A DNA stretch of 19,304 nucleotides from ZAX-1 sp046533095. GTDB lineage: Bacteria > Bacillota > Clostridia > Lachnospirales > Lachnospiraceae. Both the position numbers and the translations under genes were made by a program. Where the stretch lies: contig JAJQRA010000039.1 in the NCBI GenBank assembly GCA_046533095.1, positions 1-19,304 on the forward strand, read 5' to 3'. This document shows, in pieces, positions 6,031 through 13,700 of the stretch; positions within the stretch are counted from its first letter, which is position 1, and each line of letters opens with the position of its first letter. The notes under the pieces are model-generated. The model saw nothing but the letters and a program-made list of their open reading frames with translations. It was not told the origin of the DNA and made no database searches.

Positions 6031-6204
6031 ATGACCAGAGAAACAGGCGTAAAAACTCCATCAGAAGCCATGGATATTATAAACAATATCATCGACCGTG
6101 GCAACGATGTTAAAATAAAAAGAAGGGACACGCACCTTGTGATACTTGAGGAAAAGGCAAAAATAATAAAGGAAATACAGGTAGAACGAAATCCAAATAA
6201 ATAA
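6031..6204 (+). CDS. Small conserved-looking phage protein of unknown function
   Basis: 57 residues, preceded by an excellent AGGAGG site (6020-6025). It begins MTRETG and contains EAMDIINNIIDRGNDVKI, a predicted helix, then KRRDTHLVILEEKAKII, a predicted strand and helix. This layout (helix, then a short basic 'rrkdg-vvle' strand) is seen in many tiny proteins beside phage portal or minor head genes, for which no function is known. It is the last gene before the terminator at 6229-6280, so it closes the portal operon. Confidence 0.75.
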   Translation: MTRETGVKTPSEAMDIINNIIDRGNDVKIKRRDTHLVILEEKAKIIKEIQVERNPNK

Positions 6205-6215
6205 CGGACTTGCGT

Positions 6216-6280
6216 GATTGGACGTAGGAAGACCCGATTGGGGGTAGCTTAAATGCTATTCTCGGTCGGGTCTTTTTTAT
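6216..6280 (+). terminator. Rho-independent terminator built on structured element, copy 2
   Basis: The outer stem AAGACCCGA (6229-6237) pairs perfectly with TCGGGTCTT (6266-6274). A T run follows (6273-6278). The inner stem GGGGGTAGC (6240-6248) pairs with GCTATTCTC (6255-6263) using several G-U pairs, around a TTAAAT loop. The 5' part from GATTGGA (6216) is related to the element at 1340. It separates the portal/minor head genes from the scaffold/capsid genes; I see no clear promoter between it and the scaffold start, so partial read-through is likely. Confidence 0.88.
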
Positions 6281-6323
6281 TTAGATACAAACGATAAACA
6301 ACAACTCATAGGAGGAAAGACGC

Positions 6324-6836
6324 ATGGCGGAAACGAATACAAATACAGGTGCGAACGATGGCGCAAATACAAATCAGGCAGCAGGGGACAACAAAAGTGG
6401 AAATGAATTTACTCCAATCGCAACACAGGAGGAACTAAACCGGGTCATCGGGGAGCGCATCGCAAGGGAGCGCAGCAAATACGCAGGGTTTGAAGACTTA
6501 AAAGCAAAAGCGGAAAAACTTGACGCGATGGAAGAGGCATCAAGGACGGAACTTGAAAAGGCAACCAAAAGGGCGCAGGAGCTTGAAGCAAAGCTATCAG
6601 CGAAAGAGCAGGAAGACAAAATAAGGGTTCTTAGGTCAGAGGCAGAAAAAAAGCATGGTCTTTTGCCCGGGTCAATCATCGGGGCAAGCACACCAGAAGA
6701 TATCGAAGCTTTGGCTTTGAAATTTAGCGAATACGCAAAATCGGCAGGAAGCCCAATCATAAAATCAGACACAGGAGGATCCAGCGGTGCGAAAGGAAGC
6801 GACCTAAAAAGCGCACTCGACAGGCTCCTAGGATAA
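6324..6836 (+). CDS. Capsid scaffolding protein, DUF4355-like
   Basis: 170 residues placed directly before the major capsid gene. The N-terminus is low-complexity and Asn/Thr/Ala-rich (1-30). A helical, highly charged central region follows, opening with EELNRVIGERIARERSKYA (36-54) and continuing as a coiled coil (about 55-110). The C-terminus is a short Gly/Ser linker and a basic helix ending DRLLG. This is the typical outline of DUF4355-type phage scaffolds, whose C-terminal helix contacts the capsid protein while the coil directs prohead assembly. A GGAGG ribosome site lies eight bases before the ATG. There is no protease domain and no separate head protease gene in the window. Confidence 0.87.
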   Translation: MAETNTNTGANDGANTNQAAGDNKSGNEFTPIATQEELNRVIGERIARERSKYAGFEDLKAKAEKLDAMEEASRTELEKATKRAQELEAKLSAKEQEDKIRVLRSEAEKKHGLLPGSIIGASTPEDIEALALKFSEYAKSAGSPIIKSDTGGSSGAKGSDLKSALDRLLG

Positions 6837-6851
6837 ATAGGAGGTTATAAA

Positions 6852-7715
6852 ATGCCAGGAGTAGACATTAACAGAACAACAATCGGTGTATTACTTACAC
6901 CAGAGGAAAGCAACGAGATTTTACAAAAGACACAGGAAGATTCGGCATTTATGCGGTTGGCAAGAAGAGTGACCTTGCCGGGCGTTGGATCATCCATCAA
7001 CGTGATTGTAAGCGATCCAGAAGCAGACTGGGTAGCGGAAACAGGATTGAAGCCAGTCAGCAACCCAACCGTATCGTCAAAGGTGATGCGTCCGTACAAA
7101 TTAGCCGTCATCGAAACGTTTTCAGATGAATTCCGGCGCGACAAGAAGATATTATACGACGCTCTCGTAAAAAGAATTCCCGGAGCACTTGCGAGGAAAT
7201 TCGACAACACGATCGCGTCTGGGACATCTCCAGGAAGCGACTTTGACACACTGACCACAGCGGATGCATTTGATGTGTCAACTGCAACCTATGCGCAACT
7301 TGTGGCGATTGATGCGGCAATATCAGGAGCACACGGAAACATCACACAGTATGCGGGAAGCCCGGCATTTAAAAGCATTTTGCTTGGAACAGTTGATACG
7401 ACTGGCCGCCCTATCTTTATCCCGGATGCAAATTCGAGCGGAACGGTCGGCATGGTGCTTGGGACGCACATCTACTATAACCGTGGCGTATATGTTGCAG
7501 GAACTCCAAACGTACTCGGCTTTGCAGGCGATTTCACGCAGGCAGTATGGGGCACGGTTGAGGGCGTCAAAATTTCCATCACCGATCAGGCGACTATTGG
7601 GAAGGGCGATGATGCCATAAACCTATGGCAGCAGAACATGTTTGCTGTCCGGGCAGAGATTGAAGTTGGATTTAGGATTGCAGATATTGCGCTATTTAAG
7701 AAAGTAACGGATTGA
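6852..7715 (+). CDS. Major capsid protein, HK97 fold
   Basis: 287 residues; the main shell protein. Typical features of the HK97-fold group are an N-arm (1-35), the TLPGVGSSINVIVSDPEADWVAETG strand region (about 41-65), and PYKLAVIETFSDEFRRD (about 81-97), the E-loop/spine-helix boundary with the usual 'la.....s.el..d' pattern. The A-domain and P-domain strands follow, and the C-terminus reads FAVRAEIEVGFRIADIALFKKV, the near-universal ending of this family. Length without a long pro-domain fits a separately encoded scaffold. A GGAGG ribosome site lies upstream, 15 bases after the scaffold stop. Confidence 0.95.
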   Translation: MPGVDINRTTIGVLLTPEESNEILQKTQEDSAFMRLARRVTLPGVGSSINVIVSDPEADWVAETGLKPVSNPTVSSKVMRPYKLAVIETFSDEFRRDKKILYDALVKRIPGALARKFDNTIASGTSPGSDFDTLTTADAFDVSTATYAQLVAIDAAISGAHGNITQYAGSPAFKSILLGTVDTTGRPIFIPDANSSGTVGMVLGTHIYYNRGVYVAGTPNVLGFAGDFTQAVWGTVEGVKISITDQATIGKGDDAINLWQQNMFAVRAEIEVGFRIADIALFKKVTD

Positions 7716-7717
7716 TT

Positions 7718-7873
7718 ATGGTTAAGATGCGCCATAAATGGACTGGACTTAGAACCGAAGTCAAGGAAGAGCATGTCAAAAACCACATAGAAAATGGGTG
7801 GGTGGCTGAAGAGACGCCCAAACAGGAAGAAGCAAAGAAGCCAGCACCAAAGCCAAAGGGGAAAAAGAAATGA
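7718..7873 (+). CDS. Small basic protein between capsid and connector genes
   Basis: 51 residues from the ATG at 7718. The front (MVKMRHKWTGLRTEVKEEHV) and a NHIENGWVAEE segment resemble tiny phage proteins that follow the capsid gene, with a 'V..EhV..hi..GwV' HeH-like pattern. The tail is a lysine/proline/alanine-rich segment (PKQEEAKKPAPKPKGKKK). It starts two bases after the capsid stop and its TGA overlaps the next ATG (ATGA), good evidence that it is translated. The ribosome site is weak and the ATG at 7727 is an alternative start. Function unknown. Confidence 0.72.
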   Translation: MVKMRHKWTGLRTEVKEEHVKNHIENGWVAEETPKQEEAKKPAPKPKGKKK

Positions 7874-8253
7874 TTATTTACGCTACGGTGGAAGATTTTG
7901 AAGCAAGATACGGCGAACAGACCGAAATCGAACAGGAACAAATAACTGTCCTATTGCGGGATGCATCCGCCGCCATCATTGCGGCAGGGGGAAAGCAGTT
8001 CGACCTTGCGGACTGGGAAGAGGATCTCTATACGTCCGTCTGCTGTGCTATCGTCCACCGTGTCACCATATCCCCGGCAGGCGCAGGAATATCCCAAACG
8101 AGCCAATCGGCAGGCGGCTACTCGGAAAGCTTTTCCTACGTAAACCCGACTGGTGATATCTATATCACGAATTCGGAGCTAAAAAGGCTTGGGCTGAAAA
8201 AGCAGGCAATCGGAACAATCCCACCAAAAATACACAGGTTTCACCATGATTAG
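7870..8253 (+). CDS. Head-tail connector (adaptor) protein, Gp15/Gp19-like
   Basis: 127 residues, first of the four-gene connector cluster. The N-terminal helix begins YATVEDFEARYG (4-15), followed by an 'iteqeqitvllrdAsa.I' helix and a segment around LYTSVCCAIVHRVTISPAG. The C-terminus has SESFSYVNPTGDIYITNSELKRLG, the strand-turn-helix ending of the Gp19/Gp15/Gp42-type adaptor family. These proteins form a ring under the portal. The ATG overlaps the preceding TGA, and the end overlaps the next gene by eight bases, so the cluster is probably translationally coupled. Confidence 0.82.
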   Translation: MIIYATVEDFEARYGEQTEIEQEQITVLLRDASAAIIAAGGKQFDLADWEEDLYTSVCCAIVHRVTISPAGAGISQTSQSAGGYSESFSYVNPTGDIYITNSELKRLGLKKQAIGTIPPKIHRFHHD

Positions 8254-8593
8254 GGGGCGCACGATCCAGCTGTCAGTAAAATCAGCCGTTGCACTAGACA
8301 GCCTTGGAAACCCGATACAGGAAGAAGTGCTTGTTGACGTACCGAACATACTGATTGAGCCGACGAGCGACCAGGAAGTTTTAGAAACTACAGACCTATA
8401 TGGAAGGAAAGCAAAATATACGCTGCATATCCCAAAGGGAGATACGAATGATTGGGAGAGCACAGAGGTTCTTTTTTATGGCGAGCGGTGGCGCACTATC
8501 GGCAAGGGCAGGGAGTGGATGGAAGAGAATACGCCGACCGCATGGAACAAGAAGGTATATGTAGAATCGGAGGTAGAGGCAGATGGCGAATAG
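8246..8593 (+). CDS. Head closure (stopper) protein candidate
   Basis: 115 residues, second gene after the capsid, overlapping its neighbours by 8 and 11 bases. It is predicted to be mostly beta: an early RTIQLSVKSAVALDSLGN pair, VDVPNILIEPTSDQEV, then KYTLHIPKGDTNDWESTEVLFYGERWRTIG (about 56-85). The end reads TPTAWNKKVYVESEV. The 'lhIPKGd....e...V.f.G..w.tiG' pattern is usual for phage head-closure or minor capsid proteins in this slot, which plug the connector after packaging. The assignment rests on pattern and position. Confidence 0.75.
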   Translation: MIRGRTIQLSVKSAVALDSLGNPIQEEVLVDVPNILIEPTSDQEVLETTDLYGRKAKYTLHIPKGDTNDWESTEVLFYGERWRTIGKGREWMEENTPTAWNKKVYVESEVEADGE

Positions 8594-8822
8594 GGTAGTT
8601 TTAAACTACAACGCAATTCGATCTGAAGTAATGAAAGCCCCTTTTATGGAAGCGCATATAAAATCCGAAGCGGATAAGCGCGCAGCAGGACTGCCGAGCG
8701 GATACGAGGTAAAAATGGGCGACCACGGAAACCGGGCAAGGGCATTTATCAAGGCGACAAACTGGGAAGCGGCACGGGATAACAAAAAGAACAACACGTT
8801 GCTGCGAGCGATAGGAAGCTAA
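8583..8822 (+). CDS. Short neck / tail-completion protein
   Basis: 79 residues in the slot normally held by the HK97 gp10-like tail-completion protein. It is much shorter than that family (usually over 100 residues). The outline matches the short neck proteins of actinophage-like clusters: an N-terminal helix, an Ala/Gly segment (KRAAGLPSGYEV), a strand with RARAFIKATNWEAARDN and a terminal LLRAIGS helix. It overlaps the previous gene by 11 bases and the next starts two bases after its stop. It looks intact, not truncated. Confidence 0.72.
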   Translation: MANRVVLNYNAIRSEVMKAPFMEAHIKSEADKRAAGLPSGYEVKMGDHGNRARAFIKATNWEAARDNKKNNTLLRAIGS

Positions 8823-8823
8823 T

Positions 8824-9168
8824 ATGATTGAAGAAATTTTATATCAATTTTTAAAAACAAAGATGGACGTTGAAGTGTACACGGAAATCCCGCCAAAGCC
8901 AAAGCCGGAGTATATTGTCATCGAGCGTACCGGAGGAAGCGAAAGAAACAAAATCCGGCACGCAACTGTAGCAATCCAATCCATCGGAAAAACACTGCTA
9001 CGGGCAGTCGAAATAAACGAAGAGGTAATAAAATCAATGACAAGCGACGATGGGATTATAGCGATAAATGAAATATTTGGATGCTACTTGAATTCAGATT
9101 ATAATTTCACGGATCCGGAAACAAAAAACTACCGATATCAAGCAGTATTTGATATCACATACCACTAG
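8824..9168 (+). CDS. Tail terminator protein candidate
   Basis: 114 residues, last of the connector cluster and directly before the tail tube gene, where the tail terminator is encoded. A helix (IEEILYQFLKTKMD) leads to VEVYTEIPPKPKPEYIVIERTGGSERNKI, then a strand ATVAIQSIGKT and a helix with VEINEEVIKSM. The C-terminal strand pair ends YRYQAVFDITYH. This 'y.e.P......yiviertGg....ir...v.iqs.g.t...A' layout is typical of phage tail terminators. The protein caps the tail tube and joins it to the neck. Confidence 0.8.
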   Translation: MIEEILYQFLKTKMDVEVYTEIPPKPKPEYIVIERTGGSERNKIRHATVAIQSIGKTLLRAVEINEEVIKSMTSDDGIIAINEIFGCYLNSDYNFTDPETKNYRYQAVFDITYH

Positions 9169-9180
9169 GAGGATAAAAAA

Positions 9181-10020
9181 ATGGGGAACAATGCAAATAA
9201 TGTAAGTGCAGGAAAGCCAAAAGTAGGCGGTGCTATTTTCCGCGCGCCGATTGGGACAACGCTCCCGACAGACGCAACAACGCCACTTGATCCGGCATTT
9301 GTCGGTCTGGGATACGCAAGCGAAGACGGCGTAGTAAACGGAGTAGAAACGGACTCCAACAATATTGTTGCGTGGGGCGGTGATACTGTCCTAACCGTGA
9401 CGAGTTCGGCAGACGAAACCTACCAGTACACCCTTATCGAATCGCTCAACAAGGACGTGCTTGTAACGGTATATGGGCCAAACAACGTTACAGTTAACGG
9501 CGATGAGATTACAATCGCCCATAGACCAAGCGAGGATCTGCCAAATTCTATATTTGTCATCGAAGTAGCAATGACAGGTGGGCGCATGAAGAGAATCCTC
9601 ATTCCAAACGGCAAAGTGACCGAAGTCGGCGAAGTCAATTATCAGGATGCAGAAGCCATCGGATACCAAACAACCGTTTCCGCATTTGTCGATGCTACAG
9701 GAGCAACGGCGTATGAATACATTTCGGCATCTCAAGGAAGTGCGACCGTTCCGGATGCGCCGACAATCGGTACGGCAACGGGTGGCGACAGGCAGGCAAC
9801 TGTAGAGTTCACACCTCCTACATTTGATGGGGGATCGCCAATATTGACATATACTGCAATATCAAGCCCCGGTGGGGTTATGGGCAAGAGCGATACAAGC
9901 CCGATCACAGTCGATGGCCTTACGAATGACACGGAATACATCTTTGTAGTCAAAGCAACAAACGTCATCGGAGACGGCGAGTACTCGGCACCATCCAATG
10001 CAGTCACACCATCGGAATAA
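9181..10020 (+). CDS. Major tail tube protein with C-terminal fibronectin type III domain
   Basis: 279 residues. Residues 1-190 are the tube domain, beginning with an N-terminal extension and KVGGAIFRAPIGTTLPTDATTPLDPAFVGLGYASEDGV in outline, common in siphovirus tube proteins with a C-terminal decoration. Residues 191-279 form an FN3-type Ig-like domain: VPDAPTIGTATGGDRQATV, a FDGGSPILTY strand, GLTNDTEYIFVVKA and the closing APSNAVTPSE. FN3 decorations project from the tail and may bind carbohydrate or cell surfaces weakly. The ribosome site is a strong AGGAGG. A 10-bp stem-loop follows the stop codon. Confidence 0.92.
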   Translation: MGNNANNVSAGKPKVGGAIFRAPIGTTLPTDATTPLDPAFVGLGYASEDGVVNGVETDSNNIVAWGGDTVLTVTSSADETYQYTLIESLNKDVLVTVYGPNNVTVNGDEITIAHRPSEDLPNSIFVIEVAMTGGRMKRILIPNGKVTEVGEVNYQDAEAIGYQTTVSAFVDATGATAYEYISASQGSATVPDAPTIGTATGGDRQATVEFTPPTFDGGSPILTYTAISSPGGVMGKSDTSPITVDGLTNDTEYIFVVKATNVIGDGEYSAPSNAVTPSE

Positions 10021-10030
10021 GCAGATCATC

Positions 10031-10060
10031 CGGTTGGCGGAGCTAATTCACCGCCAACCG
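10031..10060 (+). promoter_or_regulatory. Perfect 10-bp stem-loop after the tail tube gene
   Basis: CGGTTGGCGG (10031-10040) and CCGCCAACCG (10051-10060) pair fully around the loop AGCTAATTCA. There is no T run afterwards; the next gene's AAGGAG follows closely. It may reduce transcription into the chaperone genes, protect the abundant tube mRNA 3' end, or act as an RNA processing site. Its CGGTTGG-rich 5' arm loosely resembles the elements at 1340 and 6216. Confidence 0.8.
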
Positions 10061-10074
10061 CATAAGGAGAAAAA

Positions 10075-10413
10075 ATGGAAAGCGAAATCGTAGTGAATGA
10101 TGTGGAAATAGAAGAAATAAAAGAAATAGACGCAGAAAAGAAGGCAAGGAAACGTGAAAAGACGATTATGGAGATATCGAAAAATATTAAACCAGCGGTT
10201 TTTGACGATATGCGTTTTTTAGAAGCCCTAGACGCCATAGACAGCGGAGCAGATCCGCTAGGACTGTCCCGCCTTTTCTCAAAACTGCTTACAAAAGCAG
10301 ACAAGGAAAAGCTGTATAAGGCAATCGAAACCCCAGAGGGGACAGTACCCATCGAAGCGGCAACGACCGCGCTTGTGGAGATTATGCAGAGGGCGCAGGC
10401 GGGAAAAAAATAA
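10075..10413 (+). CDS. Tail assembly chaperone, first frame (lambda gpG analogue)
   Basis: 112 residues between tail tube and tape measure. A charged N-terminus (EIEEIKEIDAEKKARKREK) leads to a helical domain with FDDMRFLEALDAID, a GADPLGLSRLFSKLL segment, and a C-terminal VPIEAATTALVEIMQRAQAG. This is the usual build of first-frame chaperones, which coat the tape measure before tube assembly. The last codons (GGA AAA AAA TAA) contain a slippery sequence, so some ribosomes should move into the -1 frame and extend the protein by the next ORF, giving about 238 residues. AAGGAG precedes the ATG. Confidence 0.88.
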   Translation: MESEIVVNDVEIEEIKEIDAEKKARKREKTIMEISKNIKPAVFDDMRFLEALDAIDSGADPLGLSRLFSKLLTKADKEKLYKAIETPEGTVPIEAATTALVEIMQRAQAGKK

Positions 10414-10444
10414 TTGCCCTCTGGTGGATGATGAAAGAGGGCAA
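10401..10444 (+). promoter_or_regulatory. Programmed -1 ribosomal frameshift site
   Basis: G GGA AAA (10401-10407) is in the correct phase for X XXY YYZ slippage, and A AAA AAA (10404-10410) overlaps it as a second option. Six bases after the first heptamer an 8-bp stem begins: TTGCCCTC (10414-10421) with GAGGGCAA (10437-10444) and a 15-base loop. The -1 frame then runs without a stop into the ORF at 10428. Lambda uses the closely similar GGGAAAG at its G/T junction. Confidence 0.9.
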
Positions 10445-10790
10445 AGACGAACTTGTCTGTGATTTTGCAGAATACTACCATGTGAACCTGTCGGAGATTG
10501 AAAACTATAAACTATCATACATCGCAACACTTGCTCTGGGGCTAAGGGAAGATAGCCGCACAAGAATGAAGATGTCAAACCGAAAGTACAGCATGTCCAC
10601 ACAGCTTGCAGGATTCCAGATAGACCTACTTCAATACCTAGTTTGGTTTCAGACCAAGGATGCAAGCAAGGGGCGTAATCGACCGAATCCAATCCTAAAG
10701 GAAAAAGAAAAGAAGAATACGGATCATCTATCATTTGGAACAGCAGAAGAGTTTGAAGCAAAAATGAGGGAAATAAAAAATGGCAACTAG
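10428..10790 (+). CDS. Tail assembly chaperone, second frame (lambda T analogue), made as frameshift extension
   Basis: 120 residues from the first ATG, but most likely translated as the extension of the upstream chaperone: the same frame is open back through the slippery site, adding IIALWW between the two parts. No good ribosome site lies before the ATG at 10428. Content: KDELVCDFAEYYHVNLSEIENYKL, a 'vcDfaeyY.vnl' motif usual in these second-frame products, then YIATLALGLREDSRTRMKMSNRKYS (DUF5361-like) and a charged tail. It should recruit tail tube subunits to the tape measure. It overlaps the tape measure start by 11 bases. Confidence 0.85.
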   Translation: MMKEGKDELVCDFAEYYHVNLSEIENYKLSYIATLALGLREDSRTRMKMSNRKYSMSTQLAGFQIDLLQYLVWFQTKDASKGRNRPNPILKEKEKKNTDHLSFGTAEEFEAKMREIKNGN

Positions 10791-13700
10791 TATTGGCAGT
10801 GCGTATATTGAAATATTTCCAGATATGAAAGCATTTGGGAAACAAATAAAAAGCGCAATCACAGGCGAAAAATTTAATAGCTCATCATCGGCAGCAGGGA
10901 AATCTATTGGCGGTGGCATTCTTGGCGGCATGAAATCCGTCCTTGGCGGTGCTGCCGTTTTTAAACTTGTAGAATCTGGAATTAATATGATTAAGAATTC
11001 CGTTGGGGATGCCGTAAAGCGGTTCGATACTATCCAAAATTTCCCCAACGTAATGAAAAATTTTGGAGTTTCTGCCGAGGATGCCAGCAAGGCTATGAAA
11101 AGGATATCCGATGGCTTGCAAGGACTTCCAACCACGCTAGATCAAGGGGCAAGCGCAGTTCAGCGTTTCACCTCAAAGACAGGTGACGTAAATAAAGCGA
11201 CCGACTATTTCCTTGCCCTAAACAACGCCGTTATCGCAGGTGGTGCACCAATGGACTTGCAAACAGCGGCAACAGAACAGCTTGCGCAGGCATATGCAAA
11301 AGGAAAGCCCGATATGACGGAATGGCGGTCTATGGTGTCCGCAATGCCGGCACAGCTCTCACAGGTCGCGAAAGCAATGGGAATGACAACAGAAGAGCTT
11401 GGAGTGGGGTTAAGGGAAGGGAATATTTCCATGGATGACTTCATGGATAAGATTGTAGAACTAAATACTACAGGAGTTGACGGATTTGATTCATTCGCCG
11501 TCCAAGCAAGAAACGCGGTCGGAGGGATTGGAACGTCAATAGGTCTTGTCAAGACGGCTGTAGTACGTGGTGTTGCCGATATGATTAGCGCAATGCAAGA
11601 ATGGCTAAAGGATTCTGGTTTTGGAAGTTTCGGAGATATTTTCCAGGAGATACGCGAGGGGGTTGATGACGCTTTCAAATCCGTAGCCGATGCGTTGCCA
11701 AAAATCGCATCCTTTTTTCTTGATATCTGGAATAGGCTCGAGCCGACAAGAGAAGCGTTTTCGGGTCTATTTTCCTACATATCCGACAATGCACCGAGTA
11801 CAAGCGATATGATTTCAACGATAAAAAAGGCAGTCGAAGGATTCGCCGATGTTGCAAACAGGGTGTTTCCACCTGTGGTTGATTTTCTTATTGAAATATG
11901 GGAAAAAACTTCCCCCATTAGAAAAGCCTTTACAGATCTGTTCTCTGATATAACAAAATCGTCGCCAGACGTAAGTAGTGCAATCGGATTTATCGCAGAT
12001 GCGATTAGAGGAATTGCAGATATCGCAAATGTCGTATTGCCTGCCCTTATTGGATTTATCCAGTCGTTAGGCAAGCATATGGATATCGTAATACCACTTA
12101 TCGCGGCATTCGTGGGAGGATTTATTGCGTACAAAGCAATCATTGCAGCAACAACAATAGCAGCTAAAATCTATACAATAGCACAGGCGGCTATGAATTT
12201 GGCCATGAGCGCAAACCCAATTGCTGTTGTTGTCATAGCGATCGCGGCACTTGTTGCCGCCGTAATTGTCCTGTGGAATACAAACGAAGATTTTAGGAAT
12301 TCTATTATCCAGGTTTTTAAAAAGATAAAAGAAGCCTTTAATGCTGTCGTAAAAGTTTTTAAGGAAGGCGTAAATAATATTGCAGATTTTTTTACAGTCA
12401 CAATTCCAAATGCGCTAAACATAGTAAAAAACTTTTTTATAAATATATGGAACAATATCACCACATCGTTTAGCTCGCTTAAAAATTCCATTGGAAATAT
12501 CGTAAAAAATATTGCAGAATTTTTCACGGTCACGATACCAAATGCAGTTAAAAAAGCAATTGACTTTTTTAAAGAACTGCCTGGGAAAGTGTTGGGTTTT
12601 TTAAACGATCTGCCGTATAAAATAGGCTACCTCGTGGGCGAGATAACAGTTTTTTTTATACAGCTGCCGGGTAAAATATGGAACGCCCTAAAAGAAGCGG
12701 CGGCAAAAATGGCAAGTTGGGTATTGGACATGACCACAAAAGCGATCGAAGTAGGGACGAATGTCTTAAACTCGATCGTGAAATTCTTTACAGAACTGCC
12801 GGGGAAAATAGCAAACACTTTAAAAACCGCATGGAATAATTTTGTTTCATGGGGTACAGAAATGATATCAAAATCCATAGAAACAGGGACGAATGTCTTA
12901 AACTCGATCGTGAAATTCTTTACAGAACTGCCGGGAAAAATAGTGCTGACGCTTCAAACCGCATGGAATAATTTTGTTTCATGGGGTGCAGATATGATAA
13001 GCAAGGCGAGCGAAACAGGAGCAAACGCTATAAATTCCATCGTTTCTTTTTTTCAAGAGCTTCCCGGCAAGGTAATAGCCGCAGTGTCTTCACTCGGGGA
13101 AATGATAAAAACATGGGCACTTGGAATACCAGGAAAAGTAAATGAAGGGATCGCAGGAATAAAAGATATCGGAAAGAATCTCGTTGAAGGCTTTTGGAAT
13201 GGCATTACTGGCGCAGCGACATGGCTCATGGATAAGGTAAAAGGCTTTGCAACTGGAATCTTGGACGGAATGAAGAATGCGTTGAAAGAAAAATCGCCAT
13301 CAAAAGCGACCGAAGAAATGGGTGTAAACCTCGATAAAGGTCTTGGCGGTGGAATCGTAAAAGGGAGCAAAGCCGTAGCAAAGCAGGCAAAGGATTTTGC
13401 CAAAAGCGTTACGTCCGCCATGTCAGATGCAATAATGGGCGACACGGCGAAACTAAAAGATTCAATCGCAAAAATAAATGAAAAGCTAGTAGACAAGTCA
13501 GCGGTCGAAAAGCTAAAGAAAAGCAATGCCGCAATCGCAAAAGACTACAAGGATACAGGAGATAAGCTTGCAAAGGCAAAAAAACAACTTGCGACAGATC
13601 TAGCAAAGAAAACCGTCGATCAAGCAGCGGTAAAGAAGGATAAGCAGGCAATCGCCGACCTTGAAAAAGAGTATAAAAAACTTGGAACATCCGCAAATAA

